A stretch of DNA of 64,000 nucleotides from Runella rosea (GTDB taxonomy: Bacteria; Bacteroidota; Bacteroidia; Cytophagales; Spirosomataceae): NCBI RefSeq assembly GCF_003325355.1, contig NZ_CP030850.1:3782001-3846000 (forward strand), written 5' to 3'. Positions 7,771 through 17,099 of this stretch are shown piece after piece (the stretch's first letter is position 1; each line of letters starts with the position of its first letter). Under the pieces are notes generated by a model that saw only the letters and a program-made list of their open reading frames with translations, had not been told where the DNA came from and made no database searches. A program made the translations under genes and the position numbers.

Positions 7771-9081
7771 TTATAGGCCCTTCAACGCCTTTTGATATAC
7801 CTTCAAGCACCTTTCCCGCGCAAAAGCGTGGTCAACGATGGGTTGAGGGTACCCAAAACTGCTAACTTCAGGAACCCATTTTTTAATATAGACAAGTTGA
7901 GGGTCAAACTTTTGGGTTTGAGATGTAGGATTAAAAATCCGAAAATAAGGTGCGGCGTCCGTCCCCGAACCCGATGCCCACTGCCAGCCGCCGTTGTTGG
8001 CCGAAAGGTCAAAATCAAGAAGTTTTTGGGCAAAATAGGCTTCGCCCCAACGCCAGTCAATGAGCAGATGTTTGGTTAGAAAGCTCGCCACTACCATCCG
8101 GACGCGGTTGTGCATAAAACCCGTTGCGTTGAGTTCGCGCATTCCAGCGTCCACAATCGGGTAGCCCGTACGGCCTTCACACCATGCCTGAAATTGCGCT
8201 TCATCATGTCGCCATTCAATTTTATCATACTCGGGTCGGAAGGCTTTTCCTTGCCCTACGTGCGGAAAATGCCAGAGAATCTGCATATAAAAATCCCGCC
8301 AAATGAGTTCGTTCAGAAAGGTTTCATTCAGCGTTTGGGCCTTACGGGCCAATTCCCGAATCGAAATGGTTCCAAATCGCAAGTGTACACTCAACCGAGA
8401 AGTGCCTGGAATCGACGGTATGTCACGACGTTCTTTGTAGTTTTCAATAAGTTCTTTTCGGACTTCTTTCCCCGGAAACGGCTGGCCCACTGCCTCAAAT
8501 CCCATACTTTCGAGCGAAGGAATTTCCAACGGCTGCGTTTTCAGAAAAGCTTCAAAATACGTCTCAGTTGGGTACGAGCGTAGGTAAAAATCATTAACCG
8601 TTTCTTTCCACTTGCGACTGTAAGGCGTAAAAACAGTATAGGGCGTTCCTGCACCGCTTAATATTTCGCTTTTTTCAAAAATACACTGGTCTTTGTGCGT
8701 GTAAAAAGCCGTACCTCGAGCGTTCAAAAATTCACCGATGGTTTTGTCGCGGGCAAGGGCGTAGGGTTCGTAATCGTGATTAGTATGCACTTCAGCGATG
8801 TAGTATTCGTCCGAAAGCTGCTGCCATACTTCTGAGGGCTTGCCGTATTTTACAATGAGTGTACTGCCGAGTTGCGTTAATTGCGTTTGAAGTTTATGAA
8901 TGGCCAGATGAATAAACTCTATCCGACGGTCTTTTTTATCTTCTAATTTATCCAGAATCTCGGTATCAAAAATAAACACGGGCAAAACTGGATGGCCTGA
9001 TTTAAGTGCGTGATACAATCCTGCATTGTCGTGTAAGCGCAAATCGCGACGAAACCAAAAAAGCGTAAGAGGAGTATGCAT
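7771..9081 (-). CDS. phrB: Deoxyribodipyrimidine photolyase
   Basis: 436 residues, normal for a class I CPD photolyase. The N-terminal Rossmann-like antenna domain begins LFWFRRDLRLHDN. The FAD-binding helical domain contains WRDFYMQILWHFPHVG and the signature NGGWQWASGSGTDAAPYFRIFNP, which places flavin- and damage-binding residues. It repairs UV-induced pyrimidine dimers in DNA using blue light. A cryptochrome-like member is possible, but the intact signature and length favour repair. It is preceded by a strong hairpin that insulates it from the CBS gene. Confidence 0.93.
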   Translation of the reverse strand: MHTPLTLFWFRRDLRLHDNAGLYHALKSGHPVLPVFIFDTEILDKLEDKKDRRIEFIHLAIHKLQTQLTQLGSTLIVKYGKPSEVWQQLSDEYYIAEVHTNHDYEPYALARDKTIGEFLNARGTAFYTHKDQCIFEKSEILSGAGTPYTVFTPYSRKWKETVNDFYLRSYPTETYFEAFLKTQPLEIPSLESMGFEAVGQPFPGKEVRKELIENYKERRDIPSIPGTSRLSVHLRFGTISIRELARKAQTLNETFLNELIWRDFYMQILWHFPHVGQGKAFRPEYDKIEWRHDEAQFQAWCEGRTGYPIVDAGMRELNATGFMHNRVRMVVASFLTKHLLIDWRWGEAYFAQKLLDFDLSANNGGWQWASGSGTDAAPYFRIFNPTSQTQKFDPQLVYIKKWVPEVSSFGYPQPIVDHAFARERCLKVYQKALKGL

Positions 9082-9086
9082 AAAAA

Positions 9087-9123
9087 AAACGGCGTATTTG
9101 TATTGCTACAAACCACGCCGTTT
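9087..9123 (-). terminator. Terminator after the CBS-domain gene
   Basis: On the minus strand a nine-pair stem AAACGGCGT / ACGCCGTTT is extended by GTTTGTA / TACAAA around a GCAA loop, then a run of T residues. It lies 19 bases past the CBS gene stop and just ahead of the photolyase start. Confidence 0.8.
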
Positions 9124-9141
9124 GGTAGATTGTTTTAAAAG

Positions 9142-9558
9142 CTAGTATTGTTCCAGCATATATTTTATCACGTCGGTGGTAGTCACAATGCCCGCCAAAT
9201 GACCATTTTCAACCACTGGTAGAGCGTGATATTCTTCGGTCGTAAGGATTTCGGCCACTTCTCTAATGCTCAGAGAAGCCTCCACCGTACGCGGTTTTTG
9301 GGTCATCACTTGTTGAATAGAAAGCATTTCTAAAATGGCTTCGTCGGCGCCCTCTTGATTCTCAAACAACGAACTGAATGTTAGCCGATTAATGTCCGTG
9401 CTACTTATGATTCCTACCACTTCTGCCCCGTCCAAAACGGGCAAGTGACGAATGTGATTCTTTTTAACTAATTCAATTACTTCGTGTAAATCATCGGTTA
9501 TTTTAACGGTGAACACGTTTTTGGTCATGATGTGCGAAACTGGTTCTCTTCTTTTCAT
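9142..9558 (-). CDS. Two-CBS-domain protein
   Basis: 138 residues from the ATG at 9558; the frame runs back to a TTG at 9585, but the ATG start MKRREPVSHIM is the more usual form. Two CBS motifs are visible: VSHIMTKNVFTVKITDDL through GIISSTDINRL (about 6-65) and VMTQKPRTVEASLSI through GIVTTTDVIKYM (about 82-136). A tandem pair forms a Bateman module that binds adenine nucleotides such as AMP, ATP or SAM. There is no fused catalytic domain, so it is a stand-alone sensor or regulator with unknown target. It is monocistronic, with a terminator behind it. Confidence 0.88.
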   Translation of the reverse strand: MKRREPVSHIMTKNVFTVKITDDLHEVIELVKKNHIRHLPVLDGAEVVGIISSTDINRLTFSSLFENQEGADEAILEMLSIQQVMTQKPRTVEASLSIREVAEILTTEEYHALPVVENGHLAGIVTTTDVIKYMLEQY

Positions 9559-9658
9559 TGGGAAATTGTTTTTTGTGATGTTCAATATTCACCATTTCCC
9601 ACCAAATACTTTATGACCAATAACATCCCAAAAAAATGCTTTTTGTCATTTTCAATAA

Positions 9659-9692
9659 AAATCCCCCGACCGTCAAAACAACCGAGGGATTT
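9659..9692 (-). terminator. Terminator after gcvP
   Basis: Read on the minus strand, AAATCCCTCG pairs with CGGGGGATTT (one G-T wobble) around a 14-base loop, followed by T residues. It lies 48 bases past the gcvP stop. Confidence 0.65.
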
Positions 9693-9739
9693 ATTAATTG
9701 GTGTCAGTTATCAACAACCAAAAATTTGGTTGTATTTGA

Positions 9740-12619
9740 TTATGCTTCTGCCTGCGCGTATTCTTCAATCGGCACACATGCGCATACCAAGTGACGGTCA
9801 CCATAGGCCGAATCAATGCGGCTTACGCTTGGCCAAAACTTATTGAAACGCAAATGCGGAAGCGGGAAGGCCGCTTTCTCGCGACTGTACGGACGTTCCC
9901 AGTTTTCAACCAACACCACACGGGCCGTATGAGGTGCGTTTTTCAGAACGTTATCGGCTTTATCGGCAATACCTTCTTCCACTTCGCGGATTTCGGCACG
10001 AATGCTCAACAAAGCATCGCAAAAACGGTCTAATTCTGCTTTTGACTCCGATTCTGTTGGCTCAATCATCAGCGTACCCGCTACCGGGAACGACAAGGTT
10101 GGCGCGTGGAATCCGTAGTCCATCAAGCGCTTGGCCAAATCTTCGGCTTCAATACCCGCCGCTTTGAACGGGCGACAATCGACAATCATTTCGTGCGCAC
10201 AACGGTTGTTTGCTCCCGTGTACAGGATTTCAAATTGGCCGTCTCCCGCCAAGCGTTGCTTGATGTAGTTGGCGTTCAAAATCGCCATTTTGGTGGCATT
10301 GGTCAAGCCTTCTCCTCCCATCATGGCAATGTAAGCATGCGAAATGGTCAGGATGCTGGCAGAACCATAAGGCGCGGCAGAAACCGCCCCCGCCGCTTTT
10401 CCGTCGGTGAGGGTAACGTGACTTGGCAAATGCGGCACCAAGTGCGCGGCTACACCGATGGGTCCCATACCTGGGCCACCGCCGCCGTGAGGAATACAGA
10501 ATGTTTTGTGCAAGTTGAGGTGACAAACGTCCGCGCCAATCGTGGCGGGGCTGGTCAAGCCTACCTGCGCATTCATGTTTGCCCCATCCATGTATACTTG
10601 TCCACCATGATTGTGGATAACTTGGCAAATTTCAATAATACTTTCTTCAAATACGCCGTGGGTCGAAGGATAGGTCACCATCAAACACGCCAATTCGTTG
10701 CTGTACTGCTCGGCTTTGGCTTTGAGGTCGGCTACGTCGATGTTTCCGCGTTCATCGCATTTGGTCACCACTACTTTCATGCCCGCCATCACGGCCGAAG
10801 CTGGGTTGGTGCCGTGCGCCGACGACGGAATCAAGGCCACGTTGCGGTGGCTGTCGCCGCGCGCTTCGTGGTAGGCCCGAATCACCATCAAGCCTGCGTA
10901 CTCGCCCTGCGCACCCGAGTTGGGTTGCAGCGACATGGCCGCGAAGCCCGTGATTTCGCACAGCCAATCGTTCAAATGTTTGAACAACAATTGATAACCC
11001 GCCGTTTGATTTACGGGGGCAAAAGGGTGCATTTTGCCAAATTCAGGCCACGTAACGGGAATCATCTCGGCCGTTGCGTTGAGTTTCATCGTACAGCTAC
11101 CCAACGAAATCATGGAATGAACCAACGATAAATCTTTGCTTTCCAATGACTTCAAATAACGAAGCATATCGTGCTCGGTATGGTATGTGCCGAAGACGGG
11201 GTGCGTCAAATAATCCGACTGACGGGCCAAATTCTCGGGGAAAATTACGTCCACTTCGCTCGGAACCGTCATCTCCACGCCTTCGCCTGAAGCCGTGGCG
11301 AACAAATCCAAGATAGCAATCAAATCACTGAATGACTTTACTTCGTCAAACGAAACACCTACGTGCCCATTGGCGCTGTAACGTAAGTTAATCCAACGTT
11401 TTTCAGCTTCTTCGCGCAAGTTATCGGCATTGTGCACCTTTACCGTAACGGTATCAAAGTAGTTTTGGGTCAACACTTCATAGCCCATGTGCGACACCGA
11501 ATCGGCAAATGCTTTGGTCAATCCGTGAATTTTGGAAGCAATCGCTTTCAAACCTTCGGGTCCGTGATAGACAGCGTAAGCCGCCGCCATGACCGAAAGT
11601 AACACCTGAGCGGTGCAAATATTGGAAGTCGCTTTTTCGCGACGAATGTGTTGCTCGCGCGTTTGGAGCGCCATACGTAGCGCCCGATTTCCTTCGGCAT
11701 CAATAGACACACCAATAATACGGCCTGGAATCTGACGCTTAAAGGCATCTTTTGTAGCGAAAAACGCTGCGTGCGGGCCACCGTAGCCCATCGGAACCCC
11801 AAAACGCTGGGCCGAACCTACGACTACATCGGCGCCCATTTCACCGGGTGCTTTTAGCAAAGTAAGGCTTAATAAATCAGCGGCAACGGCCACAAAAATA
11901 TTCAGTTCGTGCGCAGCAGCGATAAAATCGGTATAATCAATGACTTCACCGTCGGTAGCAGGATATTGCACCAACACTCCATAAATGGCAGGGTCGGTCA
12001 AATCTACCTTGGTATGGTCGCCCACTACTACGTTGATATTCAATGGAGTAGCACGGGTATAGATCAAATCAATGGTTTGTGGATGACAACGGTCCGACAC
12101 AAAGAACGTTTCCGCTTTTTTCTTGGCCGCCGGGCGAAGGCTGTGGAGCATCGTCATGGCTTCAGCGGCGGCGGTGGCTTCATCCAACAACGAGGCGTTG
12201 GCGATTTCCATACCCGTCAGGTCAATGACCGCCGTTTGGAAATTGAGCAACATCTCAAGACGTCCCTGCGCAATTTCGGCTTGGTAAGGTGTATACGCCG
12301 TGTACCAAGCGGGATTTTCCAGAATATTCCGTAAAATCACATTGGGTACATTGGTATCGTAATAACCAGTTCCGATGTAAGATTGAAAAATGCGGTTTTG
12401 ACGCGCTACTTTTTTCAAATCGTTCAAAAAGTCAGATTCTGACTTCGGTGCGGGTAAGTTTAACGGTTGGGCCAAGCGGATAGCCGCCGGCACCGTTTGC
12501 TCTATCAACTCGTCGAGCGTAGCTACGCCGACCGTTTTCAGCATTTCCTGTAAATCTTTGGGACTTTGGCCGTGGTGACGGCGCTCGAAGGATTCTTGTT
12601 GGTGAAGACTGATTTTCAT
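9740..12619 (-). CDS. gcvP: Glycine dehydrogenase (decarboxylating), P protein
   Basis: 959 residues from the ATG at 12619, the typical full length of the fused single-chain P protein; the frame runs 30 codons further upstream but that part has no homology character. It is the pyridoxal-phosphate enzyme of the glycine cleavage system: it decarboxylates glycine and passes the aminomethyl group to lipoyl H protein. The PLP lysine lies in [18 protein letters not shown]. Both homologous halves are visible, the N-terminal one with [16 protein letters not shown]. The gcvT and gcvH genes are not adjacent, so the system is dispersed in this genome. Confidence 0.97.
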   Translation of the reverse strand: MKISLHQQESFERRHHGQSPKDLQEMLKTVGVATLDELIEQTVPAAIRLAQPLNLPAPKSESDFLNDLKKVARQNRIFQSYIGTGYYDTNVPNVILRNILENPAWYTAYTPYQAEIAQGRLEMLLNFQTAVIDLTGMEIANASLLDEATAAAEAMTMLHSLRPAAKKKAETFFVSDRCHPQTIDLIYTRATPLNINVVVGDHTKVDLTDPAIYGVLVQYPATDGEVIDYTDFIAAAHELNIFVAVAADLLSLTLLKAPGEMGADVVVGSAQRFGVPMGYGGPHAAFFATKDAFKRQIPGRIIGVSIDAEGNRALRMALQTREQHIRREKATSNICTAQVLLSVMAAAYAVYHGPEGLKAIASKIHGLTKAFADSVSHMGYEVLTQNYFDTVTVKVHNADNLREEAEKRWINLRYSANGHVGVSFDEVKSFSDLIAILDLFATASGEGVEMTVPSEVDVIFPENLARQSDYLTHPVFGTYHTEHDMLRYLKSLESKDLSLVHSMISLGSCTMKLNATAEMIPVTWPEFGKMHPFAPVNQTAGYQLLFKHLNDWLCEITGFAAMSLQPNSGAQGEYAGLMVIRAYHEARGDSHRNVALIPSSAHGTNPASAVMAGMKVVVTKCDERGNIDVADLKAKAEQYSNELACLMVTYPSTHGVFEESIIEICQVIHNHGGQVYMDGANMNAQVGLTSPATIGADVCHLNLHKTFCIPHGGGGPGMGPIGVAAHLVPHLPSHVTLTDGKAAGAVSAAPYGSASILTISHAYIAMMGGEGLTNATKMAILNANYIKQRLAGDGQFEILYTGANNRCAHEMIVDCRPFKAAGIEAEDLAKRLMDYGFHAPTLSFPVAGTLMIEPTESESKAELDRFCDALLSIRAEIREVEEGIADKADNVLKNAPHTARVVLVENWERPYSREKAAFPLPHLRFNKFWPSVSRIDSAYGDRHLVCACVPIEEYAQAEA

Positions 12620-12814
12620 CCGATTTATCAGAGCGGTATGTGAGTGTAAATTTTCGCAAAAATAGTCAAAAAAGAGGCCGCTTGTTGCCTTCTTTTCTTG
12701 GAAAAACAAAATTCAGGAAGTAAAGTTTATTCAATCCTGCTTATTAATAAATAAAGTGGCAAAAAGGCTTACTTGAGCCGTCATTACGTTCTGTCTTCAG
12801 TAATACTAAAAAAA

Positions 12815-14494
12815 ATGAAAAACATACCCTTCGCCAGAATTTTGATTTTGTGGTTTTGCTGCATAAGTGGTTGGGGACAAAAAGCCACCATCACGGTTGA
12901 TTTCAGCCAAGAAATCGGCCCCATGCAACCCGCCTGGGCGTGGTTTGGCTACGACGAGCCGAATTATACCTACATGAAAGACGGCAAAAAATTGTTGACC
13001 GAAATCGCCGCTCTCAGCCCCGTACCCGTATACGTACGCGCCCACAACCTGCTCACCACCGGCGACGGAACGCCAGCGCTGAAATGGGGTTCGACCAATG
13101 CCTACACCGAAGACGCGCAGGGAAATCCAAAATATGATTGGACCATCGTGGATAAAATATTTGATACCTACATCGAGCGCGGTATGAAACCGCTTGCCCA
13201 AATCGGCTTTATGCCCGAGGCACTTTCGACCAAACCGCAACCCTATCGACACAATTGGGTGCCCGGCCAACCTTACAACACCATTTATACAGGCTGGACC
13301 TACCCACCCAAAGACTATAAAAAATGGGCCGAATTGGTCTATCAGTGGGTCAAACATTCGGTGGCGCGATATGGGCAAAAAGAAGTGGAAAGCTGGTATT
13401 GGGAATTGTGGAACGAACCCGACAGCCCTTATTGGGGAGGCACAGTACAGGAATATTGCAAACTGTACGATTACTCTGCTGACGCGGTTCGACGGGCGTT
13501 GCCTACGGCCAAAATCGGTGGCCCGCACGTAACGGGACCGGCAGGACGCAGAGGGGGTAATTTTCTAAAAACCTTTTTGAAACACTGCACCCAAGACACC
13601 AACTACGTGACGGGCAAAATCGGTACGCCCCTGGATTTTGTGGCGTTTCACGCCAAAGGCGCGCCCAAACTCGTGAACGGGCACGTACAGATGAACATGG
13701 GAACGCAATTGCGGGATATTTCGTCGGGTTTTGAGATTGTGGCCTCGTTTCCACAACTCAAAAATACGCCCATCATCATCGGTGAATCTGACCCCGAAGG
13801 CTGCGCTGCCTGCGGCATGAAAACCGACCCGCAAAATGCCTACCGCAACGGCACCATGTATTCGAGCTACACGGCGGCTTCGTTTGCGCGAAAATACGCC
13901 TTGGCTGATTTGCACCAAGTCAATTTCAAAGGCGCGGTTTCGTGGTCGTTTGAATTTGAAGACCAACCTTGGTTCTACGGATTTCGGGATTTGGCCACCA
14001 ACGGCGTGGACAAACCCGTGTTGAATGTATTCCGAATGTTTGGAATGATGAACGGAAAACGCGTGGACGTCAAAGGGAATTTAATGTACCCCACACTCGC
14101 GGTGCGGGATTCCAGCGTTCGCCGCTCCACACCCGACATCGGCGGATTGGCCACCAAAGACGAAGGTACGGCCGCCGTGATGCTTTGGAATTATCATGAC
14201 GATGATGTCGCGGGCACGGCAGCCACGGTTGACCTAACCCTCAAAAACATTCCAGCTAAAAAAGTAAAAATCACGCAGTACCGCATCGACAATGAGCACA
14301 GCAACAGCTACGAAGTGTGGAAAAAAATGGGCTCACCGACCAATCCTACGGCGGAACAAATCACCGAACTGGAAAAGGCGGGACAATTAGCCCGATACGG
14401 CGAGTCCAAGCGCCAAACCGTGAAAGACGGACAATTGATCTTTTCAACCACGCTGCCTCGGCAAGGCGTGGGGTTGGTGACGTTGGAGTGGTGA
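12815..14494 (+). CDS. Secreted glycoside hydrolase, GH39-like
   Basis: 559 residues from the ATG at 12815, chosen because it gives a signal peptide ending in GWGQ. A TIM-barrel catalytic domain carries the acid/base motif ELWNEP (Glu201) and a likely nucleophile in IIIGESDPEG (Glu324), the clan A spacing seen in GH39 beta-xylosidases and alpha-L-iduronidases. A C-terminal beta-sandwich follows, ending QGVGLVTLEW, as in family members. It would act in the periplasm or outside the cell on xylosides or related oligosaccharides; the substrate cannot be read from sequence. It stands alone, not in a polysaccharide utilisation locus. Rather GC-rich compared with the next two genes. Confidence 0.82.
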   Translation: MKNIPFARILILWFCCISGWGQKATITVDFSQEIGPMQPAWAWFGYDEPNYTYMKDGKKLLTEIAALSPVPVYVRAHNLLTTGDGTPALKWGSTNAYTEDAQGNPKYDWTIVDKIFDTYIERGMKPLAQIGFMPEALSTKPQPYRHNWVPGQPYNTIYTGWTYPPKDYKKWAELVYQWVKHSVARYGQKEVESWYWELWNEPDSPYWGGTVQEYCKLYDYSADAVRRALPTAKIGGPHVTGPAGRRGGNFLKTFLKHCTQDTNYVTGKIGTPLDFVAFHAKGAPKLVNGHVQMNMGTQLRDISSGFEIVASFPQLKNTPIIIGESDPEGCAACGMKTDPQNAYRNGTMYSSYTAASFARKYALADLHQVNFKGAVSWSFEFEDQPWFYGFRDLATNGVDKPVLNVFRMFGMMNGKRVDVKGNLMYPTLAVRDSSVRRSTPDIGGLATKDEGTAAVMLWNYHDDDVAGTAATVDLTLKNIPAKKVKITQYRIDNEHSNSYEVWKKMGSPTNPTAEQITELEKAGQLARYGESKRQTVKDGQLIFSTTLPRQGVGLVTLEW

Positions 14495-14558
14495 GATTTT
14501 GGTTAAACTTATACTTTGGTCTGTGCCTTCGGATATATACGATAAAAATAAATAAGAA

Positions 14559-15056
14559 ATGGAAATTTCAGGTTACGACTATATTATATACTCTCAAAAA
14601 TCCTTTTTTGAGTTAGAAGAATGTATAATAAATGAGATAAAATTGATTTGGGAAAATCCTATCATAGATAAAAGTATCGAAGGTAATACAACTGACAAGA
14701 TTTGGCTTTTCATAGCAAAAGATATTGAAATGTACAATGACGATACAATAGGCTATGGACTTAATAAAGACAAAGAAGGATGTTTTTCTATAATTGCTGA
14801 TAAAGTATCATTCGAGGATATAATTACAGTATCCATTGACAATGACAGAAAACCAACTCATGACATTAGATTTATCTTGGATAATGTTTGGTCTTACACG
14901 TTAGTATTACCTGAAGTAATTGAAGATAGCCCGTTTTCAATGCAGATTTATAATGTATTAACAAAAGTACTGTCAACAAATATCTCTCTCAATGACAACA
15001 TGAATACGATACAAAAACCTGTTCAATATTTTGTTGGGAGAAAAGGGAAGATATGA
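14559..15056 (+). CDS. AT-rich hypothetical protein
   Basis: 165 residues, soluble, acidic and rich in Asn, Ile and Lys, with no signal peptide or membrane helix. No motif is recognised. Codon use and base composition are clearly more AT-rich than the glycosidase to the left and the dehydratase to the right, which suggests recent arrival. Small acidic proteins of this kind are sometimes immunity proteins of contact-dependent toxins, but no toxin gene is nearby, so this remains a guess. The gene is bracketed by a short direct repeat (TTGGTCTGTG at 14516 and 15126). Confidence 0.5.
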   Translation: MEISGYDYIIYSQKSFFELEECIINEIKLIWENPIIDKSIEGNTTDKIWLFIAKDIEMYNDDTIGYGLNKDKEGCFSIIADKVSFEDIITVSIDNDRKPTHDIRFILDNVWSYTLVLPEVIEDSPFSMQIYNVLTKVLSTNISLNDNMNTIQKPVQYFVGRKGKI

Positions 15057-15160
15057 TCAATTCCCCATCAACCAGCGATAATGTGAGAAAATTGGATTAG
15101 TAAACTGCATAACAAACCCAGCGCCTTGGTCTGTGAAACTACGGATTAAGCTTTACTTCC

Positions 15161-15427
15161 TTATGAGAAATTTAAGTCTTCAGGAACGATCTGATGGTAA
15201 ATTCCTTCATCGTTTAAATCATAAAATTCAATATTATCAGGAATCTTCATCCTTGACACACGGAAAGCTTCTTTCGTTAAAACATTCCAAATAATCAAAA
15301 TCCCCATCCCGGATGATTTAAACCCAAAATAGCTATAATGGAATGTCTGGTTTTTAAATAGAAAACTTCCTTGCGGCTTATCAAAATCAATAGAGATTAA
15401 AATTTTTTCCCAGTCGCTTATTTTCAT
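15161..15427 (-). CDS. AT-rich small hypothetical protein
   Basis: 88 residues, starting at an ATG, with no signal peptide. It has a predicted mixed alpha/beta pattern (helix SDWEKILISIDF, then strands FHYSYFGF and GILIIWNVL). No family recognised. Like the convergent neighbour at 14559 it is AT-rich and short, so both may belong to one acquired segment. It lies 74 bases past the start of the 4-hydroxybutyryl-CoA dehydratase-like gene's 3' end on the same strand, but its different composition argues against membership of that operon. Confidence 0.5.
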   Translation of the reverse strand: MKISDWEKILISIDFDKPQGSFLFKNQTFHYSYFGFKSSGMGILIIWNVLTKEAFRVSRMKIPDNIEFYDLNDEGIYHQIVPEDLNFS

Positions 15428-15500
15428 TGATTTCTAATATTAATACTGGTATCTGCTGATAGTGCGAACGTCTCGTTCGTCCTATCCATAAAATATAAAC

Positions 15501-17021
15501 TCAAGGCAACTCAAACACCCGTCCAAAATAACTTCCTGCCTCTTCCACCACCGCATCTGTATCAACCACTTCAATCCCTGCCAATACTTTTGCTAAGCGT
15601 TTTTTGTATTCCAATTGCATCAAACGGGCAATTTGAATTCGTTGGGCTTGGGGCGAACCGGCCCCGTGCATGGACTCGGTGAGGTAGCCCACGGCGTTGC
15701 GACCTAAGGTCATGTTTTCAATGAGGCGAAACATCCGGAAGCGGTCTTCGGTCGGCACGTTGGGTTTGCCTTTAAGGTATTTTTTCAGTAGTTCGTGGGT
15801 TTCAGGGTTGTTGTAATCCTGCTCGGAAGGCAGCGTAACCATCAATCCACCCGCCAAATCTTGCGCCAAACGACTGATTTCGTAGGGGAAACGCGTCACG
15901 TGGTGTTTGCAAACATTGGCCAATACATCGTCGGGTAAATACGCCCCCGATTCGGTCGGATAGCCTTGGTACGACGCCGCAATGCCCGTGCCGTAAATGG
16001 TTTCGTTGAGGTGCGTCATTTCCACCAATTTATCTTTGATGTGGCTCGCTTTTTCGGCTCCGTTCATTTCCACAATATTTGCCGCCGCCCCGATCAGCAC
16101 ATCGCCCACGCCGCTTTTGCACACATAACTCCGACGGTGATACCCCGTAAAACGCTCTACCAACATCGACGCAAATTCGTATTCACCATCCATGAAAATC
16201 AGGGGATTGGCAATGAATACATCCTCAAAAATCACCATCGCTTCCTGTCCGCCAAAGTTGGCATTTCCCGCGTCCATATTGCCGCCTTCCATGCTGCGCG
16301 TATCGCATGATTGTCGGCCATAGATGTACGTAATGCCCGGCGCATCCACGGGTACCGCGCCTACGATGGCGTAGTCTTTGTCTTTTTCGCCCAACCGCAT
16401 CGTAGGCATGACCAGTAGCCAATGCGAATTGAGACAGCCTGTTTGGTGCGCTTTGGCCCCCGTGATGTACACGCCTTCGGAGGTACGGCGGGTAATATGT
16501 ACAAACAGATCCGGGTCGGCCTGTTCGTGCGGAGCTTTGCTGCGGTCGCCTTTGACGTCGGTCATGGCACCGCCGATGACAAAATTGCGGCGGTGCATTT
16601 CGGTCAAAAAAGCCACAAACCGCTCGTAATAGGGCGTTTTGTAGCTTTTGTCCATTTCAAACGTGGTCGAAAACAGCGCATTGAACGCATCCATCCCCAC
16701 GCAACGCTGAAAGCAGGTGCCTGTATTTTGACCGAGTTTACGCTGCATTTTATTTTGCAAGACCAAATCGTTGGCGCTTGTCGAAATGTGCAGAAAGCGA
16801 TTGATGCGCTCGCCCGTGAAAGGCGAAATCACCGACGCCAATTCAGGCTCCCGAAGCGCCAAATCGTAGGTTTCTGCCACGGCATTCACCGACGGACGAA
16901 TCATGGGGTGTTCGGAAGGTTCTTCCACCAATTCCCCAAACAAATATACTTTCAGTTTACGGCCTTTGAGACTTTGGTAGTAGTCTTGGGAAGTTTGGAT
17001 TTTGATAGTTGAAGACATCAT
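15501..17021 (-). CDS. 4-hydroxybutyryl-CoA dehydratase / HpaB-family enzyme
   Basis: 506 residues, the size of 4-hydroxybutyryl-CoA dehydratase (AbfD, about 490). The family includes flavin hydroxylases (HpaB) and the [4Fe-4S] FAD dehydratase. This protein carries the dehydratase ligand set: CFQRC (Cys103, Cys107), His295 in YHRRSYVCK and Cys301, plus the AHQTG (191-195) and TESMHGAGSPQ motifs. HpaB hydroxylases lack these cysteines. The expected activity is reversible radical dehydration of a 4-hydroxyacyl-CoA to an enoyl-CoA. The loop between the His and Cys ligands is one residue shorter than I recall for the clostridial enzyme. It is the last gene of an operon after an HMG-CoA reductase and an enoyl-CoA hydratase-like gene. 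Exact substrate unknown. Confidence 0.85.
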   Translation of the reverse strand: MMSSTIKIQTSQDYYQSLKGRKLKVYLFGELVEEPSEHPMIRPSVNAVAETYDLALREPELASVISPFTGERINRFLHISTSANDLVLQNKMQRKLGQNTGTCFQRCVGMDAFNALFSTTFEMDKSYKTPYYERFVAFLTEMHRRNFVIGGAMTDVKGDRSKAPHEQADPDLFVHITRRTSEGVYITGAKAHQTGCLNSHWLLVMPTMRLGEKDKDYAIVGAVPVDAPGITYIYGRQSCDTRSMEGGNMDAGNANFGGQEAMVIFEDVFIANPLIFMDGEYEFASMLVERFTGYHRRSYVCKSGVGDVLIGAAANIVEMNGAEKASHIKDKLVEMTHLNETIYGTGIAASYQGYPTESGAYLPDDVLANVCKHHVTRFPYEISRLAQDLAGGLMVTLPSEQDYNNPETHELLKKYLKGKPNVPTEDRFRMFRLIENMTLGRNAVGYLTESMHGAGSPQAQRIQIARLMQLEYKKRLAKVLAGIEVVDTDAVVEEAGSYFGRVFELP

Positions 17022-17043
17022 AGATTTTTAACTCCATAAATAT

Positions 17044-17091
17044 AGACTTGGGAAGTTTCGTATTCGTGAGTGTACGAAACTTCCCAAGTCT
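17044..17091. repeat. Perfect 19-bp inverted repeat inside an operon
   Basis: AGACTTGGGAAGTTTCGTA at 17044-17062 is perfectly repeated in inverse at 17073-17091, with a 10-base loop. It fills the 78-base gap between the hydratase-like gene and the dehydratase-like gene. No long T run follows in the direction of transcription, so it may be a transcript-processing or stabilising hairpin, or a partial terminator that lowers expression of the last gene. Confidence 0.75.
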
Positions 17092-17099
17092 TCGTGTGT

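Noticed and set aside
10106-11131. A 341-codon open frame on the plus strand
   Set aside because: It lies wholly inside gcvP on the other strand; the translation is His/Arg-rich with no domain character, a shadow of a GC-rich gene.
12806-13528. A 240-codon open frame on the minus strand
   Set aside because: It is antisense to the GH39-like gene, which has clear catalytic motifs; the antisense product shows none.
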